Of a stretch of 64,000 nucleotides of DNA, positions 45,166-55,265 are shown piece after piece. A program made the translations under genes and the position numbers. Every line of letters begins with the position of its first letter. The first letter of the stretch is position 1. Under the pieces are notes generated by a model. That model had not been told where the DNA came from. It made no database searches and saw nothing but the letters and a program-made list of their open reading frames with translations. Source of the stretch: Guillardia theta CCMP2712 (Eukaryota > Cryptophyceae > Pyrenomonadales > Geminigeraceae); NCBI RefSeq assembly GCF_000315625.1, contig NW_005434636.1, positions 141,777 to 205,776 on the forward strand, read 5' to 3'.

Positions 45166-47849
45166 TGACAATACTGACAACTGACGCTCCTTCTTTTCAC
45201 AATCTGTTTGCATGGGAGGATATAGCTCTGAGCATCCTTGCTCTGCTGGAGTCTAAGAGCATTGTTGCATTCAAGTGCACGTGCAAAGCTTTCTGTCGCT
45301 CGACGTTCATAGAGCCAGCAGTGAAGATGCGGGTGGAGAACATAGTTTCTTCACTCACCGCATCTCAATCGCGCCAAGAACATTCTCCGCGGTACGACCT
45401 CATGAATCACGTGAAGCTGCTGCCCAACGAGACATGGCAAGAGTTCCTCCCGGTCATCGAGAGCTACTCGGAACCGTTGGAAGCGAAGAAGTTCGTCAGC
45501 GTGAGGTCTGATCCCGCCATTGGCGCTTCTGTGGTCTACGAGCCTCTCATGCTGACGTGTTTACAGCACGGGAAAGTCTCAGACGGGACATACAGTCCTG
45601 GTGACGAGCGAAGGAGAGGTCTGGAGCTTCGGGTCAGACGGGTGGGACGGGCGGCTCGGGCATGGCGATAGGAGAGGTCGGGTGTTCCCCCATCGGGTGT
45701 TGGGACTGCCGAAGATGAAGACGGTGAGGATCTTGTGCGAGAGCAGTTCGAGGAGGCTGACGAGCAGCAGGTGGCGTGCGGTGGGATGGCGAGGAGCGCC
45801 CTGAACAGCGGCAAGTGCGACCCAGCCATGAACCCGGACGTGTTTTCAGGAGCTCTGAGCTCAAACCACCTGCATTTCACTCCCCGGGGGGTAAACCTCG
45901 CTGTCCTCCATGCTGGTTTCTGTGTCGGCGTCTCCTGTGCAGGAGAAGTCTTCGTGTGGGGTGACGGAGCACATGGCTGCCTCGGGCTCGGCCACCTCGC
46001 GGCGTGCTTCACTCCTCGTCCTGTTCCTGCTCTTGCCGGGACGCCAGTGCTGGAAGTAGCGGCAGGAGGAGCGCACTGTGTGCTCGTGACAAGGGAGAAC
46101 GTGGTGATGGCGTGGGGGCTGGGAAAGTTCGGGCAGCTAGGAACAGGTTCACGATCGAGGCAGATGTTGCCGGTGGAGGTCACGGCGCTGAGGAGGAAGA
46201 ACATCATCGGGGTAGCAGCAGCCGGTAGCTTCAGCGGTTTTGTGTCAGAGGATGGGTCCTTGTACATGTGCGGGTGCGGATGGGACGGGCAGCTCGGGCT
46301 CGGGGACCGTGAGGGGAGCATGTACCCGGAGAGAGTGACCGTGTGGAAGAGGACGAGTTTCCTAGACGTACTTGATGAGGATGAGGAGACTGTTGAAGGA
46401 GGAGAAGAGAGAGAGGGAGGAGTGGCAGAGAGAGGAGGAGGAGGAGGAGGAGGAAGGACAAATCTCATTCCGCACGTCAAGAAGCTGAGCTGTGGGTCAG
46501 CGGACGTTCTCTCATCAGCAAACTCGTTGAGCAGGTGAGAAGAAACAAAACTGTACCCTTCCCCTTCTCCTTTCTCCTTCACTTTCCTCTCTCCCTCCTT
46601 ACCCAACTCTATCTACGCACACACCTCCACTCGCCTTCTCCTTCTCTTGTCCCCTTCTCTATCCCCTTTCGGTTCCCCTCTTTTCCCATTCCAATCTCCG
46701 ACCTCTTCAACCTTCTTCTCCTCTCCACCTTCCCTCCCTTCCTCACTCCGTCCTGTGCTCTCTTTTCAAATCTCGATTTCCCGATCTATCATTCTCTCCT
46801 GCTCCCCTCGCTCTGCTCTGCTGATGCTTTCGATAGCACGGGCTTCTCCGCCGCCATTGATGAGGAAGGATTCTTATGGACGTGGGGAGAAGGACGGTTC
46901 GGTCAACTAGGACACGGCGATGATCGGGGGAGGCTGACTCCTCACCTGGTAGGAGGAGGGAAAGGAGGAGGACAGAGGAGGGGAGGGTGGGCAACGAGAT
47001 GGGAGGAGGAGAGTGAGAAGGGGGAAGCAGAGGATGCGGAGTCGACGACTTACAAGTTCATCAGGTCGAGTCGCTCTGTGGGCTGCGAGTGAAGGATGTT
47101 TCAGCAGGAGGGAGGAGCCTGACGGTAGTGACGGAGGCAGGGGCCGTGCACACGAGCGGGGCAGGGTTCGAGGGTCAGCTGGGGAGGGGAGAGCAGGCAA
47201 GGCTGTCCTCTAGGTTCGAGCAGGTCGATGAGGCGCTGTTCGGTCGTTTCGTCCTCTCCGTCTCCTCTGCGCTCGGCCATGTCGTCGCGCTGACAAGGAG
47301 CGGAGAGATGTTCTCGTGGGGAGGGAAGTCCTTCGGCTACAGTGGCCTGTATGAGTTTGTTGATGCGAGGAGGGGAGCTGATGAGGCGAGGACGGGAGGA
47401 GGAGGACGGGAGGAGGAGGAGGAGCAGAGCACTTCCAGCGGATTCTGTAGCAGGTGGTTGCGAGCTAAAGGAACGACGGAGCCAGAGCGGTTGCATGCTC
47501 TACCTCCTGCCCTGCATGTCGGAGAAGCTCTGTGGGCCCGCGGGAGTCAGTCGAGCAGCTACGAGAGGGTGACGGAGTGGGCGGCGAGCAAGAGCAAGCT
47601 TCCTCCTCGGTTCCACCTGCCATCGTTGGACCCTGTCAGCGAGACCGGAGCAGGAGGAGCAGGAGGAGCAGGAGGAGCAGGAGGAGCAGGAGGGGGGAGG
47701 GGAGGGGGAGGGGGAGGAAGACGCGCGGACGCCGAGCAAGATGCCAGCAGGGGCATGAGGAGGACTGAACCTTCTCATGCTCGTGCGGAGATACAGCGAG
47801 ATACCCTGGATGGGAGAGGAGAAAGTGACCACCCTCCTACAAGGCTCCG

Positions 47850-47923
<74 letters not shown>

Positions 47924-48540
47924 CTGGTCCCCCCCCGCTCGCTCTCCCTCTCCCTCTCCCTCTCCCTCTTCCTCGGCGGGTCGGCCTGATAGCAGGAGGA
48001 GGAAGTATCCCTGCCCCCCTGCTAAGGAGTCGGCTTCTTGCCCCAAGGAGGAGCCCGAGCCCGGGACCCGTCGCTGAGCAGCACGGAGGAACGCAAGGAG
48101 GGAGACAGGAAGGGAGGATTCCTCCTTCCCGCCGACTGAAGCTCATGTCCTCCTCTCATCCTGTAAGTGCCTCTCGATTCCTCTCACTTGCTCTTCCCTC
48201 CTCTCTCACACCCCTTCCCTCCTCCCCCTTCCTCCTCCTCCTCCTCCTCCTCGTTCCCCCACTCCTCGATCCCTCCCTCCCCCTTCCTCCTCCTCCTCCT
48301 CCTCGTTCCTCCGCTCCTCCTTCCCCCTTCTCCCTCCTACTTCCTCCTCCTCGGGCCCTAACATAATTGCAGAGCCTGCGGTGGTCTGAGCGAGTGGTAC
48401 AGGAGGGCTTGCACGGATCAGTGGGGCTGATGACGAGAGGAGGCGGGCAGGTGGAAGGGAAGGTGCTGCGACGGGTCTTGCGGGGGCAGATGCCATGGCT
48501 GTACGACATTCTTCGTCCTGCAGCTGTGCGATGCCCTTGA
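45166..48540 (+). CDS. F-box-like plus RCC1-repeat protein with polyglutamine tract
   Basis: RCC1 repeats form beta propellers used for GTPase regulation or as protein docking platforms. The ATG at 45166 begins an F-box-like helix set (FAWEDIALSILALLESKSIV, FKCTCKAFC). The first intron (donor gtgagg about 45504) leads to RCC1 blades: GHTVLVTSEGEVWSFGSDGW; QVACGG; CVGVSCAGEVFVWGDGAHG; HCVLVTRENVVMAWGLGKFG; SFSGFVSEDGSLYMCGCGWD; GFSAAIDEEGFLWTWGEGRF; and SLTVVTEAGAVHTSGAGFEG; LGHVVALTRSGEMFSWGGKS. Then come a Gly/Ala repeat, a run of about 25 Gln (CAG repeat at 47850-47922) and a Pro/Leu region. A final exon after a CTC-rich intron reads SLRWSERVVQEGLHGSVGLM and stops at 48540. With an F-box it could recruit substrates to an SCF ubiquitin ligase; that is inference. 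Confidence 0.8.
47850..47922 (+). repeat. (CAG)n tract encoding polyglutamine
   Basis: About 24-25 perfect CAG triplets in frame within the RCC1-repeat protein. Confidence 0.95.
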
Positions 48541-48717
48541 GACTGACAGAAGTCGAGGATGAGGAGACTTGAGATGTTGTTCTTGTAGATGTTGTTGTGT
48601 CTTTACAAATCCTGTCACTGTGACGACGATGTTGGCTGCTCTCCCATGGGATATCCTCCTCCTCCATGCCCCCGCCCATCTACTCCCTCCCTCCCTCCTC
48701 CCCCTTCTCCTCCCCTC

Positions 48718-49614
48718 ATCTGCTCATCTGCTTCAACTTCAGCCTCTCTTTCAGCTGCTGGTTCTCCTGGGATAGGACCTCCGCACGCATCCTCATATCG
48801 CTGTTCTGCGATCATTCGAAATCACATATCCTCCTTCTCCTCTCCTCCTCCTCCTCTCCTCCTCCTCTCTTCTCCTCCTCTCTTCTCCTCCTCGCTCCTC
48901 CTCCTCGCTCCTCCTCCTCGCTCCTCCTCCTCTCTCCTCCTCCTTCTCTCTCCTCTTCCTTCTCTGTCCTCCTCCTTCCTCCTCGTCCTCCTCCTCGCTC
49001 CTCCTTCTCGCTCTTCCTCCTCCCTCACCTCAATCTGCAACTCCATCACCAGTCTGTCCTTCTCCTCCAGCTGCTGCCGCAAGATCCTTGCAGCACTTTC
49101 CAACCTCTTCTTCTCGATGAGCAGTTCCTCAGTCACATTCATCAAAGTCTTGTTCTTCTGCACGAAAACATACGTCACACGCAACCCTCCTCTCCTCTCC
49201 TCTCCTCTCCTCTCCTCTCCTCTCCTCTCCTCTCCTCTCCTCTCCTCTCCTCTCCTCTCCTCTCCTCTCCTCTCCTCTCCTCTCTCACTTGGTTCATCGA
49301 CTTGATCAGCTTGTAAAGATCATTGCACTCCGTCTCCTTCTTGTCTTCCTCTCCATGCTCCCTCCACCCCTCGAAACTTCCCAGCCTGCTCATCGTCAGG
49401 AGCACAACCATCCCATCCTGCTACTGGCACCTCCCACCAACCCTGCGACTCTGCGACGAACGTCCCTCTTCCTCCAAGCTCTTGTTGCACTTTCCCCCTG
49501 TGCTTTCAAGGATAATTTTTGACAATTCCAACGAATCCGAAGCAGAGCAAGGCAGCTCTCCGCTATCGTCCAGCCCACCTGACCGGCAGGCATGAGATTC
49601 AACCCTCGCGGTTT

Positions 49615-49671
<57 letters not shown>

Positions 49672-49990
49672 TCTCCATCTTTCTCCTCCTCCTCTCTCCT
49701 CCTCCTCCTCCTCCTCCTCCTCCTTATCCTCCTCCTCTATCCTCCTCCTCCTCCTCCTCCTCCTCCTACCTTTCTTGGATCCTCGACTGCTACGAAACAG
49801 AGCTCCGACGGGTCGAGCTTGCGGTCGTTGCCGAGGCTCTTCACAGCTGCTATCATCCAGCGGTACGTACCTTCCTCCTCTTCCCATGGAGGTCTTGCGA
49901 GAGAAACAAGCTCGATGGTCCCTGAACTCTCTGCTGCATCGGTCGCTCCTCTGCCCCTCCATCCGAATCATCCTCTCCCTCCACCTCCTC
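48718..49990 (-). CDS. coiled-coil protein, partly resolved
   Basis: No family recognised. Minus-strand exons read GTIELVSLARPPWEEEEGTY, RWMIAAVKSLGNDRKLDPSE and LCFVAVEDPRK (about 49930-49775), then GLDDSGELPCSASDSLELSK and LEEEGRSSQSRR (about 49590-49460). A 46-nt intron leads to LGSFEGWREHGEEDKKETEC and NDLYKLIKSMNQ (to about 49289), then KNKTLMNVTEELLIEKKRLE, SAARILRQQLEEKDRLVMEL (about 49160-49030), then MRMRAEVLSQENQQLKERLK to a stop near 48718. The last 100 residues are strong heptad coiled coil. Introns hold (CTCCT)n, (CTGCTC)n and CTC repeats. The start is unknown. Confidence 0.5.
49187..49281. repeat. (CTCCT)n pentanucleotide array, about 19 copies
   Basis: Perfect pentamers inside an intron of the coiled-coil gene. 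Complement of the GGAGA unit found at 36.4 and 61.8 kb. Confidence 0.95.
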
Positions 49991-50545
49991 TAGTTCCTCT
50001 CGACTTCATCTCCCCCTCCCCTGCTTCCTCCTCCCTTCATATCCTCCCGTTGCTACCGGTCCTGGACGCCCTTTTTTAAGGCCTTAATTGCAAGTTTGGA
50101 GGGAAGGAGGGAGGGAGGGCGGGGGAAGGATGAGGGGAGGGGAGGAGATGGGAGGGGGGAGAGGGAAGGTGAGGGAGTAGGAGGAGATGGAGAGGGAAGG
50201 TGGGTCTGGAAGGAAAGGGAGGGAGGAGGGAGGAGGAGCGACCGGGAGGAGAGAGGCAGGGAGTGGACGAGAAAGGAGTGAAGGAGAAAAGGAGTGGAGG
50301 AGGCAAGGAGTGGAGGAGAAAGGGGAAATCCTCAAGATAGATCACCATGGAGGGGGAAGATTGAGTATGAGCTACAAGTAGCAGGCAGGACTTGAGAAAA
50401 GTCTTAGTATATTTCCATCTCCTCGTTTCACTATGAATCACAAGAATAAATGACAGGATGTCTCATCTAACATGCTAACAGCTCTGAGAAATCGCCAGGA
50501 TCGATCCTTCATGGCAGCGCCAACAACTTGAGTCCTCCTGTCTTC
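49991..50545. other. purine-rich intergenic DNA
   Basis: GGGA/GGAG-rich from 50096 to 50330. No gene recognised. Serves as the region downstream of the Kelch gene. Confidence 0.4.
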
Positions 50546-50802
50546 TCATCCTTGCCGGATTGCCTCGTAGATTCTCCTCGAAAGGGAGGGGTATCTACCG
50601 TACGACTTGACCCCAAGGTGAAGGGGTTTCTCCTCCTCCTCTTCAGCATCGAGAGCTTTGATCATCTCCGGCATGTTCGGCTGTTGGCATTTGCTACAGC
50701 TGCAGCCTCCTCCAGAATGGGCAGAACCATTCTGGTACTGCAGTGCCATCAGGATTGACAAGGAGGAGGAGGGAAAGAGAGCGGGGGGGAGGTGTGGGAA
50801 GT

Positions 50803-50861
<59 letters not shown>

Positions 50862-53182
50862 GAGGAGAAGGAGGTAGAGGAAGAAAAGCTGACCTGGCCC
50901 ATGACAGATCGGATGAGGATCGAGTTCATCATCCTTCGATAAGCGGCTTCAGGGTCTTCATCGAGATTAGCTGATGACGTCGCCGCTGCCCCAGGGAGCA
51001 CCGCCGCTAGCAGCTCTTCCCCCAACTTTGCGCCTCCCTTCTTTTTCTTGTTCGTCTTGCTCTTCAACTTCTCCTTCAGCTTCAGCTTCAGCTGCTCCTT
51101 CTCCCTGAGCTCCTTCTCTCGCATCTCCCTCTCTTTCTCCTTCTCGATCCTCAGCTTCTCCTTCTTCTCTCGCTCCTTCCTCTCTCTTTCCATCTTCATT
51201 CTCCTCTCCTCCCTGCGCTGATCCTCGGCCTCGTCGTATCCGGGCTTCAAGTTACAGCCACTGAATGCATATTCCCTAGTCTTGAATCCTCCCAGTCGCA
51301 AGATGTAGCAATCCCCCAGCGTCTTCTTGTTCCGCCCACCGAACATCACCATCTCCGATCCTGCTTCAATCGGCGCCATGAAGGATTCTTGACGAGGACA
51401 AGGCTCCTGTCCTTCCATCTCGATCTGCTTCCACGTCTGGTCGTAGATGTTCACGGCAACAACATCGTTGGTAAGTTTCGATGTCGGCCCTCCTCCGAAG
51501 CACAAGATCTGCGGCCCGACCTGCACGGCATTGTGCAGGCGGCCAAGGGAGTACATCGGGATGAAACCTCGCATGTCAAGCTCCGACCACGTTGGAATGC
51601 TTTTAGACAAGTCGAGGATGTGAACGTCCTGTAGCTCTCTACCGACTGAGTTGTAATCATGCAGATTGTGACAGTGACAACCCCCGATGATGACAAGTTT
51701 GGTCTTGTCAAGCCCGCACAGAGTCGCTGAATGTCCGTAGCGAGGAATGGGAGGAGTGCCCAAGGTGGAGACTTGTTTCCAGTGCCAAGTGTGCGGGTAG
51801 TCGCCGGGATTGGAAGAGGATGAGGCTGCGAGCTTGAGCTCGACGCTCTCCAGGGTGTTGAGAGGAACTCCGTCAGAAAGTCCTCCGAACATCAGCACTC
51901 GTGGTGCCCCTGTCTTCTTGTTGGGGAAGTAGGTGGCAGAGTGAAAGGCTCTTGGAGTGCCCTTTTCTTGGAAGGCCGAGGTCAAGTTGGGATGCACCCA
52001 CCTGTACCGATTGATCAGTCAAGGAGAAATTAGAACAGCTCGACATCACTCCATCATGGGCCCGTCCTCTGATGAGTCGTTGTCTGAGCATGAGAATGTT
52101 ATAGGGAGAACCTTTCGAAAGTGAATTATTCACCGTTGTTTTGGTCGAGAAGCAAAAGGTTGAATTGATTGCAGGGTTTTGGCATTCCAAAGCAACCAAC
52201 CCCGCCAAAAAGGAGGAATACAGTCCCTGGAGCGTCAAGTTTCAGAGAGGGCGAGGAAGGCTGAGACAGATCAACCGAGCCCCGGGTGCTCGAAGGGAGT
52301 GATGGATGTGGCAAAGGCTGGGAGTGGCGGCATGCCGGCAGGATGGATGCTCAGCCACTTCAGCCCGTGTGTGGTCTTGTTCTGCAGACATCAAGGGTGA
52401 CAAGGATGAAAGAACATTCACAGGAAGCTACGTTCTTGGTCTCGGATTGTCGGACCATCATGTACAGGTCTGATTGAACGAAATCCTCTGTCGTCCAACC
52501 ACTGCACTTCCGTCAAACTCTAAGAGCCTCCTCGGAACTATTGACGGCTGACCTGAACATGAGCGCTGCACTCTGCCCCTTGTACATGAAGGAAGCTGAT
52601 GAAGTCCCGAACCTTGAGGCAGATTAGCGCATGTTTCGATCAGCCATGGAGACTAACCTTCCAAGAACTTGTTCTCCTCCAATATCGACGACCTTCATTG
52701 GAATAAGACATCTTCAAACGTGATGGATACCAATTCATTCACCTTTTTCCAAGAGGGTTCGATCAGCAGGTTTCTCCTCAGGTACCATAAATATTTGAGG
52801 CGGGCGTCGCTGAGGAAAAGGTCAAACTAATGATAAGAAAGCTCGTTTCCCTTACTTGCGTCTTCCCTCTGGAAGAACAGTGGCGTAGTATCCCTCGTAT
52901 GGTCGGATGTCGCGATTGTATGCGGCCCTGCTTTGATCTCACAAACACTTTGATATCACCCATGACAACTTACTGCCAGATACTTCCGCTCTGGGCACTG
53001 TCGTTGAGAAAGTTCCTCCATCTTGCGTATCGACATCAGAACAAGCATCACTTGCAAAACCGTACAAACCCTTTGCAGACGCCTGCCAGGAGGGCCAAGT
53101 GCTTTCCGGAGATGTATGGTGCAATTAGAGGGAGGAGGACATGATCGGTGCTACGATCCGAGTCCTGATGGAGAGGCTCCAT
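50546..53182 (-). CDS. F-box/Kelch-repeat protein with charged coiled coil
   Basis: Probable substrate receptor of an SCF ubiquitin ligase. The ATG at 53180-53182 opens an F-box: DHVLLPLIAPYISGKHLALL, AGVCKGFVRFC, then across a short intron KWRNFLNDSAQSGSIWQ. Following exons read AAYNRDIRPYEGYYATVLPE and RLKYLWYLRRNLLIEPSWKK. Kelch blades come next: GTVFLLFGGVGCFGMPKPCN (52140s), then the large exon from 51997 with HSATYF, RVLMFGGLSDGVPLNTLE, KLVIIGGCHCHN, LGRLHNAVQVGPQILCFGGG and EMVMFGGRNKKTLGD. A long Lys/Glu/Arg coiled coil follows. A (GGAGCA)n-bearing intron precedes the last exon (CSCSKCQQPNMPEM, SRRIYEAIRQG) and the stop at 50546. Middle exons between 52.1 and 52.7 kb are only partly resolved. 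Confidence 0.78.
50803..50860. repeat. (GGAGCA)n hexamer array in a Kelch-gene intron
   Basis: About 10 hexamers immediately downstream, on the coding strand, of the donor of the last Kelch-gene intron. Confidence 0.9.
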
Positions 53183-53340
53183 GCCTACAGTCAGTAAACC
53201 GTCAGAATCAGAAGGCTCAGATTGTTGGTAATTCAAGAATCAAGTCTTCTCGTCGAGGAATCAAGTGTTTTTTCAACCATTCAGGCAACGATCAGAGATC
53301 TCATCATCATCCTCACTCGTTCATCTTCTCTTCCCTCCCT

Positions 53341-53395
53341 CCCGTCCGCCCTCCCTCCCTCCCTCCCTCCCTCCCTCCCTCCCTCCCTCCCTCCT
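53341..53395. repeat. (CCCT)n tetranucleotide array
   Basis: About 11 CCCT units with one interruption, upstream of the Kelch gene. Confidence 0.93.
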
Positions 53396-53445
53396 CCCTC
53401 TTCCGAAAACTTTCTACTTTCCCGCCAATAGGAGGCGCCACTCCA

Positions 53446-54005
53446 ATGCCTTATAGATGCCTTATAGATGCCTTATACATGCCTTGTGCCTTATAGATGC
53501 CTTATACATGCCTTATAGATGCCTTATACATGCCTTATACATGCCTTATACATGCCTTATAGATGCCTTATGCCTTATACATGCCTTATACATGCCTTAT
53601 AGATGCCTTATAGATGCCTTGTGTCTAGATAGATGCCTTATACATGCCTTATACATGCCTTGTAGTTGCCTTCAGTTCTCGATGCCTCACTGTCACTAGA
53701 TGCCTCTTTCTGAGATGCCTCCTGTCATAGATGCCTTATACATGCCTTATAGATGCCTTCATCTAGATGCCTTCTAGATGCCTTGTAAATGCCTTATACA
53801 TGCCTTATAGATGCCTTCTATGCCTTATAGATGCCTTATAGATGCCTTCATCTAGATGCCTTCTAGATGCCTTGTAAATGCCTTATACATGCCTTATAGA
53901 TGCCTTCTTTGCCTTATAGATGCCTTATAGATGCCTTCATCTAGATGCCTTCTAGATGCCTTATACATGCCTTGTAGATGCCTTCTACATCCCTTATACA
54001 TGCCC
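53446..54005. repeat. 11-bp-period minisatellite (ATGCCTTATAG/C)
   Basis: About 50 copies of an 11-bp unit, ATGCCTTATAG or ATGCCTTATAC, with variants such as ATGCCTTCTAG and ATGCCTTGTAA. From about 53735 a higher-order block of roughly 110 bp (containing CTTCATCTAGATGCCTTCTA) repeats about three times. Eleven is not a multiple of three, so all frames cycle and give Met-Pro-Tyr-Arg-Cys-Leu-Ile-like peptides; I do not treat these as coding. Confidence 0.93.
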
Positions 54006-54132
54006 AGAAAGTCTTGAGTCGAGAATCGCAATGAGCTGCAAGAATGAGAGTAATGCCATGATATATAGCACATAGACATCGGATTTATTGATGATTACAA
54101 CCTCTGCTTCAACTCACACTCATTAACAACTC

Positions 54133-55003
54133 TCACTGCGACATACACTTCACGGTGTACAACATGGGTATGAGGGTGAGGAGGACCATGAGAAATGATG
54201 CTCTGAGATTGTTCCCTTCAGCAATGCAGTAGCTGTAAGCGCAAATCTTGTTTGTGTTCAAATTGTTCATGACGTTGTCGACCTGTGTTGTGCTCACTTC
54301 GCATAGGTCTGAAAGCGACACGCGCATGTAGCTGCAACAGATCGGGAGCACCGCATAGCTCGATGTAAGACGGCCGTTTGTATAGGTGCAGTCGCTATCC
54401 TGGTTACAGGGTATGATCTCTTGTCCAGGTGCGAGCTCTGACAGCATGTTCATGTCGAACATCTGGTTAAAAGTCCAGTATGAACAGAGCGAGGCACATG
54501 TGATTCCGAGCTTTGCCTGGTTGAGAGCTGTAAGTTGAGCAAGCAGATCTCGCCCAAATATCCTTGTGCACCTGACTTGCGTTGCCGAAGCGCTTCTTGC
54601 AGACTATCTTATCGATGAAAGAACGGCACGAGGGATCTGATGTCATGGCAGCAACTTTGTTGCCGATGTTAGTCAAGTTCGTCATCATTGAGGCCTGCTT
54701 TGACAAGAATGTGCAACTTGACATCGTTGTTTCGATGCTACATGCTCCTGCCATGTACAAGAGAAAAAAACTTAGACCACCAATCAGAATGTTCGAAAGC
54801 AAGAAAGGTAACTTGTTTGCAAAAGAAAAAAAAACGCTAACAAGAAAATCACCTGCTTTTGCCTTGAACTTGTAGGAGACGCAAATTGGGTTGTCGACTG
54901 AAGAAACGAGAGATGGGAGGGCGATAAAGAGCAGGGCAGTGAGGAGGGCAGGAAGGAGGGAGGCAGGTGTATTCATTGTCGCTCGTTTGCTAGCCATCTT
55001 CAT
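54133..55003 (-). CDS. secreted or GPI-anchored-like Cys-rich protein
   Basis: Unrecognised family. The ATG at 55001-55003 begins MKMASKRATMNTPASLLPAL and a strong signal peptide (LLTALLFIALPSLVSS). A first exon ends at VSYKFKAKA. An intron of about 140 nt with a T-rich end leads to CSIETTMSSCTFLSKQASMM, MTSDPSCRSFIDKIVCKKRF. A second short intron leads to LNQAKLGITCASLCSYWTFN, IIPCNQDSDCTY, LPICCSYMRVS, KICAYSYCIAE. About 14 cysteines and a hydrophobic end (SFLMVLLTLIPMLYTV) suggest a disulphide-rich extracellular protein held by a GPI anchor or a C-terminal helix. It is divergent from the PqiA-like gene and shares a 260-bp promoter region with it. Confidence 0.6.
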
Positions 55004-55265
55004 GACATTTCCCCCAACGGCATGCAGGTCCCCCAACCTGCTTATATATAATTTATCACATTATAAAGTCGTTATGTATAACATGGGCAAACTTCTTGTT
55101 ACGTCAATGTCGATAAATAACCCACTGTGAATTTGAACCGGTTATAGTATTGATTCTCGTTATTTGAACAAGTTTTGAAACATTACCAACAATTTATGTC
55201 CGAAAAATATAACAGCCGAACTTTAAGGAGTTAACACTCCCGACTGGTGACTTCTTGCGCCCGAC
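55004..55265. promoter_or_regulatory. shared AT-rich region between divergent genes
   Basis: Only 262 bp separate the two start codons, so this must hold both promoters. It is AT-rich, with a TATATATAA-like run at 55042-55050. Confidence 0.45.

Noticed and set aside
49519-50079. Plus-strand Ser/Pro/Leu-rich frame
   Set aside because: Produced by CTC and CTGCTC repeats; the minus strand has spliced coiled-coil exons.
53457-53699. Frame MPYRCLIHAL... over the 11-bp satellite
   Set aside because: All three frames give related peptides because 11 cycles through phases; there is no sign of selection on protein.
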